From an uncultured Porphyromonadaceae bacterium (GTDB taxonomy: Bacteria > Bacteroidota > Bacteroidia > Bacteroidales > Barnesiellaceae_A): a DNA stretch of 21,547 nt. Location: contig UQMR01000039.1 of the NCBI GenBank assembly GCA_900542255.1, forward strand, positions 1 to 21,547. The letters are read 5' to 3'. Positions 17,416 to 21,547 of the stretch are shown here, piece after piece. The notes beneath the pieces are model-generated. The model had not been told where the DNA came from. It did not search any database and was given only the letters and a program-made list of their open reading frames with translations. Position numbers and translations under genes: made by a program. Each line of letters starts with the position of its first letter. Position 1 is the first letter of the stretch.

Positions 17416-17577
17416 TACGATGAGCGTATAATGATGCTGCGATAGTTCATTGATTTATCATCCCCGAGGCCTATGTTGTATAGGCGTATAGGCGCTTTCT
17501 GAGGATGCGGCGACACCTCCTTGCCGCATAAGGTGGAATTGAGCGGGTTGCAGCCGTGTCGTTTCGATAAAAAATCG

Positions 17578-17585
17578 TAATTTTG
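17578..17585 (+). promoter_or_regulatory. Bacteroidetes -7 box of ychF
   Basis: TAATTTTG matches TAnnTTTG. The predicted start near 17590 gives a ~33-nt leader to the ATG at 17623. No good TTTG/TTG is at the -33 position; the nearest TTG (17548-17550) is 27 bp away. Confidence 0.55.
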
Positions 17586-17622
17586 TGCCGCTTTATAAAT
17601 AGATTATCAAACAAGTAAAAAG

Positions 17623-18726
17623 ATGTCATTGAAGTGCGGAATAGTAGGATTGCCCAATGTGGGAAAATCTACGTTGTTTAACTGTTTGTCGAATGCCAAG
17701 GCACAATCGGCCAATTTCCCGTTTTGTACGATAGAACCCAATGTAGGCGTTATTACCGTTCCCGATGAGCGGCTCAATCGTTTGGCAGAGCTGGTACATC
17801 CGAAGCGTATCGTCCCCACTACGGTAGAGATAGTAGATATAGCAGGTCTTGTAAAGGGTGCCAGCAAAGGCGAAGGTTTGGGCAACAAATTCCTTGCCAA
17901 TATCCGGGAGACCGATGCCATCATCCATGTATTGCGTTGCTTCGATGACGATAATATCACACACGTCGACGGTAGTGTAAATCCGGTGCGCGATAAGGAG
18001 ATTATCGACTTCGAATTGCAGCTTAAAGACCTCGAAACGGTAGAGAACCGCATCGGAAAGGTGCAAAAACAGGCACAGACCGGCGGCGACAAGATGGCCA
18101 AATTGGCCTATGAAGTGCTGAGCCGCTACAAAGAGGCTTTGGAGCAGGGCAAGGCTGCCCGTACCGTGGTATTTGAGGGAAAAGATGAGCAGCGTATTGC
18201 GCACGACCTTTTCCTGCTGACCAACAAACCGGTGTTGTATGTGTGCAATGTCGATGAGGCAAGCGCCGTGAGCGGCAATGCCTATGTAGAGCAAGTGCGT
18301 GAGGCGATTAAAGCCGAGAATGCCGAGTTGTTGATTCTTGCGGCCAAGACCGAGTCGGAAATTGCCGAGTTTGAGACTTACGAAGAGCGGAAAATGTTCC
18401 TCGATGAACTGGGACTTGAAGAGTCGGGCGTGTCGCGTCTTATACGGTCGGCATATAGTCTGCTCAACTTGGAGACCTATTTTACCGCCGGTGAGCCCGA
18501 GGTAAGGGCGTGGACCTATATAAAAGGCAGCAAGGCCCCGCAATGTGCCGGTATTATCCATACCGACTTCGAGAAGGGCTTCATCCGTGCCGAGGTGATA
18601 AAGTACGACGATTACATAACACTGGGTTCTGAGGCCGCTTGCAAGGATGCCGGCAAGATGAATATCGAGGGTAAAGATTATGTGGTGCAAGACGGCGACA
18701 TCATGCACTTCCGTTTCAACGTGTAA
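17623..18726 (+). CDS. ychF: Ribosome-associated Obg-like ATPase YchF
   Basis: A 367-residue P-loop NTPase of the Obg/YchF family that binds ribosomes and prefers ATP over GTP. G1 is GLPNVGKST (9-17). The switch region NFPFCTIEPNVGVI follows, then G3 in DIAGLVKGASKGEGLG. The G4 position reads NVDE in place of the canonical NKxD, the change associated with ATP preference in this family. A helical coiled region interrupts the G domain around 125-200. The C-terminal TGS domain includes the segment from KAPQCAGIIHTDFEKGFIRA to the end, HFRFNV. Length is standard (~363-367). It is followed by an intrinsic terminator and is probably monocistronic. Confidence 0.97.
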   Translation: MSLKCGIVGLPNVGKSTLFNCLSNAKAQSANFPFCTIEPNVGVITVPDERLNRLAELVHPKRIVPTTVEIVDIAGLVKGASKGEGLGNKFLANIRETDAIIHVLRCFDDDNITHVDGSVNPVRDKEIIDFELQLKDLETVENRIGKVQKQAQTGGDKMAKLAYEVLSRYKEALEQGKAARTVVFEGKDEQRIAHDLFLLTNKPVLYVCNVDEASAVSGNAYVEQVREAIKAENAELLILAAKTESEIAEFETYEERKMFLDELGLEESGVSRLIRSAYSLLNLETYFTAGEPEVRAWTYIKGSKAPQCAGIIHTDFEKGFIRAEVIKYDDYITLGSEAACKDAGKMNIEGKDYVVQDGDIMHFRFNV

Positions 18727-18753
18727 GTTTGTGAACGGTACAAGATAATTTCG

Positions 18754-18785
18754 GCTCTTGCCTCCACCGGGGCAAGAGCTTTTTT
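18754..18785 (+). terminator. Rho-independent terminator of ychF
   Basis: GCTCTTGCC (18754-18762) pairs perfectly with GGCAAGAGC (18771-18779) around an 8-nt loop, followed by six T (18780-18785). It lies 27 bp after the ychF stop codon. Confidence 0.93.
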
Positions 18786-18828
18786 ATTTATAGGGTGGGA
18801 TTGTTGCCATGCGGAGGTAAAATATGAC

Positions 18829-18836
18829 TATCTTTG
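18829..18836 (+). promoter_or_regulatory. Bacteroidetes -7 box of the outer-membrane protein gene
   Basis: TATCTTTG is a perfect -7 match. The predicted start is near 18841, about 22 nt before the ATG at 18864. A TTG at 18804-18806 is 22 bp upstream, slightly wider than the usual spacing. The box also argues against a start codon upstream of 18864. Confidence 0.6.
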
Positions 18837-18863
18837 TCCCGAAACCCTGAAAAACCGTCTGTT

Positions 18864-19463
18864 ATGAAAAAGACAATGGTGGCACTGCTGTGCCTTGTAG
18901 CGTGTTGTTTGCCGTTGTGTGCGCAAGTTATCAAGATAGAAAACGGTATGACACTCTCCTCCATGACCCGTAACGAGTATGATTTCTTTACCCATACCGC
19001 TACCGGATATACCGCTCGCGTGGGAATAGATTGGTTGGAACACCGTTGGTTTTATCTGTCGAGCGAGGTGGGGTATATGGCTACCGGAGGTATGGACCAA
19101 ATAGATATTATGACAGAGTATGGTGTTGCGGGTGATGCGATAGATTGGCACTACCGACGCGACAACCTGCACTTCAATACCACATTCCGTTTCAAGTTGG
19201 CATATTATGATTTTCATGCCTATGTAGGCATAGGGCCCAAGGTAGATATTCCGCTGGGCAGCTCGCTCAATGAAGAGCTTTTCGATAAAAGTGTCATGTT
19301 CGGTATAAAGACCGAGATAGGGTGTGCCTATGACTTCTCGCACTTTCGTTTGGGAATCAATCTGGCCTATCTGCCCGATTTGACGAAACAAGCCGTACCC
19401 GTATTGCAACAGGCGCGCAACAATATCTTCTCGGTAGGGGTATCGGTAGGGTATATCCTCTGA
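18864..19463 (+). CDS. Small outer-membrane beta-barrel protein, unknown function
   Basis: A 199-residue secreted protein. The N-terminus MKKTMVALLCLVACCLPLCA is a signal peptide; cleavage before QVIK is likely. LVAC could mimic a lipobox, but the hydrophobic stretch continues past it. The mature part alternates polar and aromatic residues in strand-like segments, such as HRWFYLSSEVGYMA, HFNTTFRFKLAYYDFHAYVGIGPKVDIPLG and HFRLGINLAYLPDL. It ends in VGVSVGYIL, with the hydrophobic/aromatic pattern of a barrel's last strand. This resembles the outer-membrane beta-barrel (OmpW/PorT-like) proteins common in Bacteroidetes. Earlier in-frame codons from 18834 overlap the -7 box and are not used. The gene is convergent with the protease gene, 46 bp apart. 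Confidence 0.75.
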   Translation: MKKTMVALLCLVACCLPLCAQVIKIENGMTLSSMTRNEYDFFTHTATGYTARVGIDWLEHRWFYLSSEVGYMATGGMDQIDIMTEYGVAGDAIDWHYRRDNLHFNTTFRFKLAYYDFHAYVGIGPKVDIPLGSSLNEELFDKSVMFGIKTEIGCAYDFSHFRLGINLAYLPDLTKQAVPVLQQARNNIFSVGVSVGYIL

Positions 19464-19509
19464 GAAGCGTGGCGGTTTCCCTTTGCGGGGTAATCAGAGC
19501 ACGGTTGTG

Positions 19510-21198
19510 CTATTTCTGTTTCGGCTGTGCCGGCGACAGAATCTCTTTGTAGCGGGCCGGGTTGTCGAGCACCTCTATGGCAGTGTCTATGTCGCTGTCG
19601 TTGCGTTGGCTTACAATCATTTCGCCCCGTTGGAAATAGTAGCGTTTCACAATCTCGGTGGTGAGCAACTCCTCTATCTCGGGACGGAAAGTATCTAAGT
19701 CTTTCTCTATGTCGTGGTTGAATTGTGCGGCGAGGCTGTCGCACAGTTGCCGTGTCTTGTCGTCGAGGTATCCTTCAAATTCGGCTACCTCGCGCAGCGA
19801 GTCGAGTATCTTGTTGCTTTGCTTGTCGTATTTGAAGTCGCGTTTGTGTACGAACTCCTTGAAGTCGGCATAGTCGCTGTCGGTGAGGTAGAACCTCTCG
19901 GGCGAGGCGATAGAGTCGTGACGGGCTGCGTATTGTGTGGCGAAGTCGAAGATGAGGAAGTCGCGCATCAGGTAGTACGAGAGGTTGCTGCCCTTTTTCA
20001 CTTCGGGCTCGATGTCGGGCTTGATGCCGCCGCCGTCGCGGACAATGCGTCCGTGTGCGGTTTTGAACTCATTGGTAAGTGAGTCGGGGATACGCGCTAC
20101 CGTGCCGTCGGGGTTGCGGTGGCTGTAATCGATGGCTTGGATGAGGCGTCCGCTGGGAATGTAGTAGCGGGCTATGGTCACTTTGAGCATGCCGTTATAG
20201 GGTAGCATGCGGGTTTGCTGTACCAATCCTTTCCCGAAAGAGCGTTCGCCGATGATGACTGCGCGGTCGAGGTCTTGCAGAGCTCCCGAGACAATCTCGG
20301 ACGACGATGCCGTGTTACGGTCTATGAGAATGGCAAGCGGCATCTCGGTATCTATGGGCTCTTGTGTCGTTTTATATGTCTTGTCCCACTGTCTGATTCT
20401 GCCCTTGGTTTGCAGCACTTCTACGCCTTTGGGTATAAAGAAGTTGACGATTTGTATGGCCGCCTCCATGATACCGCCGGTGTTGCCTCGCAGGTCGAGA
20501 ATGAGAGCCTTGATGTGCTTGTTGTTTTTCAGGTCAAGGAAAGCCTCTTTTACCTCCTCGGCGGCTTTGTCGGTAAATGAGTTGAGGTAAATGTAACCGA
20601 TGCTGTCACCTACGATGCCGTAGTACGGTACGGCGTTCATCTGTATCTTTTTGCGTGTCAGGTTGATGACGATGGTATCGTTGCTTGTTCCCGGGCGCAG
20701 CAGGGTAAGTTTCAGGGGTGTATTAGGTTGTCCTTTGAGGCGTTCGCTCACCTGTGAACTGCTCCATCCGGTTACCGTATCGTTATCTATCATGATGATT
20801 TTGTCTCCGGCACGTACCCCTGCCAGTTGGGCGGGCTGCCCCTCGTAAGGCTCCGATATGAATACGCCGCCGTCGCGTTGCATGATATAGGAGCCTATGC
20901 CTCCGTATTCGCCCGTTGTGTGGGTGTAGAAGTCTTTGCTTTCGGCTTCGGTGATATATTCGGTATAGGGGTCTAAGCGGTTGAGCATGTAGTTGATACC
21001 GTTGTTGACCGTTTTCGACAGGTCTATGGTATCGACATAATAGGTGGTGAGCTCTTTCAGCAACCGGGTATATATGTCGAGGTTTTGCGAGAATGTGAAA
21101 TTGTTTTTGTCGTTGCTGTGGGAGTCGGCAACGGCCGGCGTTATAGAGCCTGTGAGGGCTAAGGCCGCACAAATCATGAATATATGATGACGTTTCAT
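19510..21198 (-). CDS. S41 family C-terminal processing protease (CtpA/Prc-like)
   Basis: A 562-residue periplasmic serine protease that trims the C-termini of envelope proteins. The signal peptide is residues 1-24 (AVA before DSHSND). An N-terminal helical region with NRLDPYTEYI leads into a PDZ domain at ~97-170 (GIGSYI, GVRAGDKIIMID). The S41 catalytic core is at ~195-360 and contains LDLRGNTGGIM. The catalytic serine is S298 in NTASSSE and the general base is K323 in SFGKGLVQ; the 25-residue spacing matches E. coli Prc. A C-terminal helical extension of ~160 residues follows (DRDFKYD..., FEGYLDD...), as in many Bacteroidetes members. An imperfect -7 box (TATCTTCG, minus strand, 21225-21232) lies upstream. 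The natural substrate is unknown. Confidence 0.94.
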   Translation of the reverse strand: MKRHHIFMICAALALTGSITPAVADSHSNDKNNFTFSQNLDIYTRLLKELTTYYVDTIDLSKTVNNGINYMLNRLDPYTEYITEAESKDFYTHTTGEYGGIGSYIMQRDGGVFISEPYEGQPAQLAGVRAGDKIIMIDNDTVTGWSSSQVSERLKGQPNTPLKLTLLRPGTSNDTIVINLTRKKIQMNAVPYYGIVGDSIGYIYLNSFTDKAAEEVKEAFLDLKNNKHIKALILDLRGNTGGIMEAAIQIVNFFIPKGVEVLQTKGRIRQWDKTYKTTQEPIDTEMPLAILIDRNTASSSEIVSGALQDLDRAVIIGERSFGKGLVQQTRMLPYNGMLKVTIARYYIPSGRLIQAIDYSHRNPDGTVARIPDSLTNEFKTAHGRIVRDGGGIKPDIEPEVKKGSNLSYYLMRDFLIFDFATQYAARHDSIASPERFYLTDSDYADFKEFVHKRDFKYDKQSNKILDSLREVAEFEGYLDDKTRQLCDSLAAQFNHDIEKDLDTFRPEIEELLTTEIVKRYYFQRGEMIVSQRNDSDIDTAIEVLDNPARYKEILSPAQPKQK

Positions 21199-21224
21199 AC
21201 CAATACTGTGTTAGAAAATGATTA

Positions 21225-21232
21225 CGAAGATA
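21225..21232 (-). promoter_or_regulatory. Imperfect -7 box for the S41 protease gene
   Basis: The minus strand reads TATCTTCG, one mismatch from TAnnTTTG, 26 bp before the ATG at 21198. No -33 element is visible. The rest of the gap up to the tRNA promoter (21233-21442) is AT-rich with T- and A-runs, and I see no gene in it. Confidence 0.3.
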
Positions 21233-21442
21233 GTAGAGAGCTTCTGCATCTGATGTAGTTGCCTTGTTTTTTTAACTTTATTTGTTGAAACCTGCGCCTT
21301 CTACCGCTTTTTTCTTTTTGCAGTTTGCCGTTTCGTCTGTTGCATCGTGCCGTATATATGTGTGATAGAGCCGCAGTCGCTCTCAGAAAGATGTGTGAAG
21401 GGGATAAAAGTTACTTTCTTAGTAAAAAAAGAGGGTAATCTA

Positions 21443-21473
21443 TTGCACAATTGACAAAAAGGCCTTATCTTTG
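21443..21473 (+). promoter_or_regulatory. Promoter of the tRNA-Asn gene
   Basis: TTG (21443-21445), 20 bp, then TATCTTTG (21466-21473) fits the Bacteroidetes -33/-7 consensus. The transcript should start near 21479, about 20 nt before the mature tRNA 5' end. A TTGACA at 21451-21456 is present but has no matching -10. Confidence 0.75.
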
Positions 21474-21497
21474 CCACGCCTTTCGAGGCAGGAATCT

Positions 21498-21547
21498 TCT
21501 TCAGTAGCTCAGTCGGTTAGAGCATCTGACTGTTAATCAGAGGGTCG
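21498..21547 (+). tRNA. tRNA-Asn (anticodon GTT), 3' part cut by window edge
   Basis: The first 50 nt of a tRNA are present. The 5' acceptor strand is TCTTCAG (21498-21504) with T8-A9 following. The D-arm pairs GCTC with GAGC (21507-21510 and 21520-21523). The anticodon stem pairs TCTGA with TCAGA (21525-21529 and 21537-21541) around the loop CTGTTAA. The anticodon is GTT at 21532-21534, reading asparagine codons. The T-arm and 3' acceptor strand lie outside the window. Confidence 0.95.

Noticed and set aside
17626..18708. 360-codon open frame on the minus strand
   Set aside because: Exactly antisense to the conserved ychF gene and shows no family features.
18834..18863. Ten-residue extension of the outer-membrane protein
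   Set aside because: Overlaps the TATCTTTG box and would bury the signal peptide start.
21451..21456. TTGACA resembling a sigma70 -35 element
   Set aside because: No TATAAT-like partner at the right spacing; the Bacteroidetes TTG/TATCTTTG pair explains the tRNA promoter better.

Overview
The window looks like a chromosomal segment of a Bacteroidales bacterium. Its core proteins (HisS, PolA, Mfd, YchF, S41 protease) read like Bacteroidetes family members. Seven genes plus the tRNA have a start-proximal box of the form TAnnTTTG, the Bacteroidetes -7 element, and sigma70-type -35/-10 pairs are not evident. The large secreted protein ends in a type IX secretion (T9SS) sorting domain. A gut genus of the Barnesiellaceae/Porphyromonadaceae type is possible, but the genus is a guess.

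Layout. 1-931 (-): 5' part of hisS. 1114-1791 (-): YugP-type membrane zinc peptidase. 1954-3681 (-): membrane-spanning TPR protein with a C-terminal LuxR-type helix-turn-helix. 3798-7976 (+), divergent from it: a 1392-residue T9SS-exported surface protein with a gingipain/HagA-like DUF2436 module, cleaved-adhesin-like modules and CARDB-like repeats, closed by a strong terminator. 8268-9242 (-): long-chain polyprenyl diphosphate synthase, divergent from 9591-12383 (+) polA, which is followed by 12468-15809 (+) mfd. 15751-17184 (-): YbdG-like mechanosensitive channel that overlaps the 3' end of mfd tail to tail and has a long structured leader. 17623-18726 (+): ychF with a terminator. 18864-19463 (+): small outer-membrane beta-barrel protein. 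19510-21198 (-): S41 C-terminal processing protease. 21498 to the right edge (+): 5' part of tRNA-Asn(GTT) with a good promoter.

Most of the window is housekeeping: translation (hisS, tRNA-Asn, ychF), DNA replication and repair (polA, mfd), quinone side-chain synthesis, and envelope maintenance. The accessory part is 1.95-8.05 kb, where a one-component membrane regulator faces a large cell-surface adhesin-like protein across a 116-bp gap. That pair is the best candidate for a little-described system. I saw no CRISPR array, insertion sequence, phage, toxin-antitoxin or defence genes.

Intergenic regions. The 438 bp between the channel gene and ychF has no credible ORF but carries several inverted repeats. 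The 348 bp between the prenyl synthase and polA holds divergent promoters. The 291 bp at 7977-8267 holds a terminator and a GC-rich palindrome. In 21199-21442 I see no gene, only AT-rich sequence.
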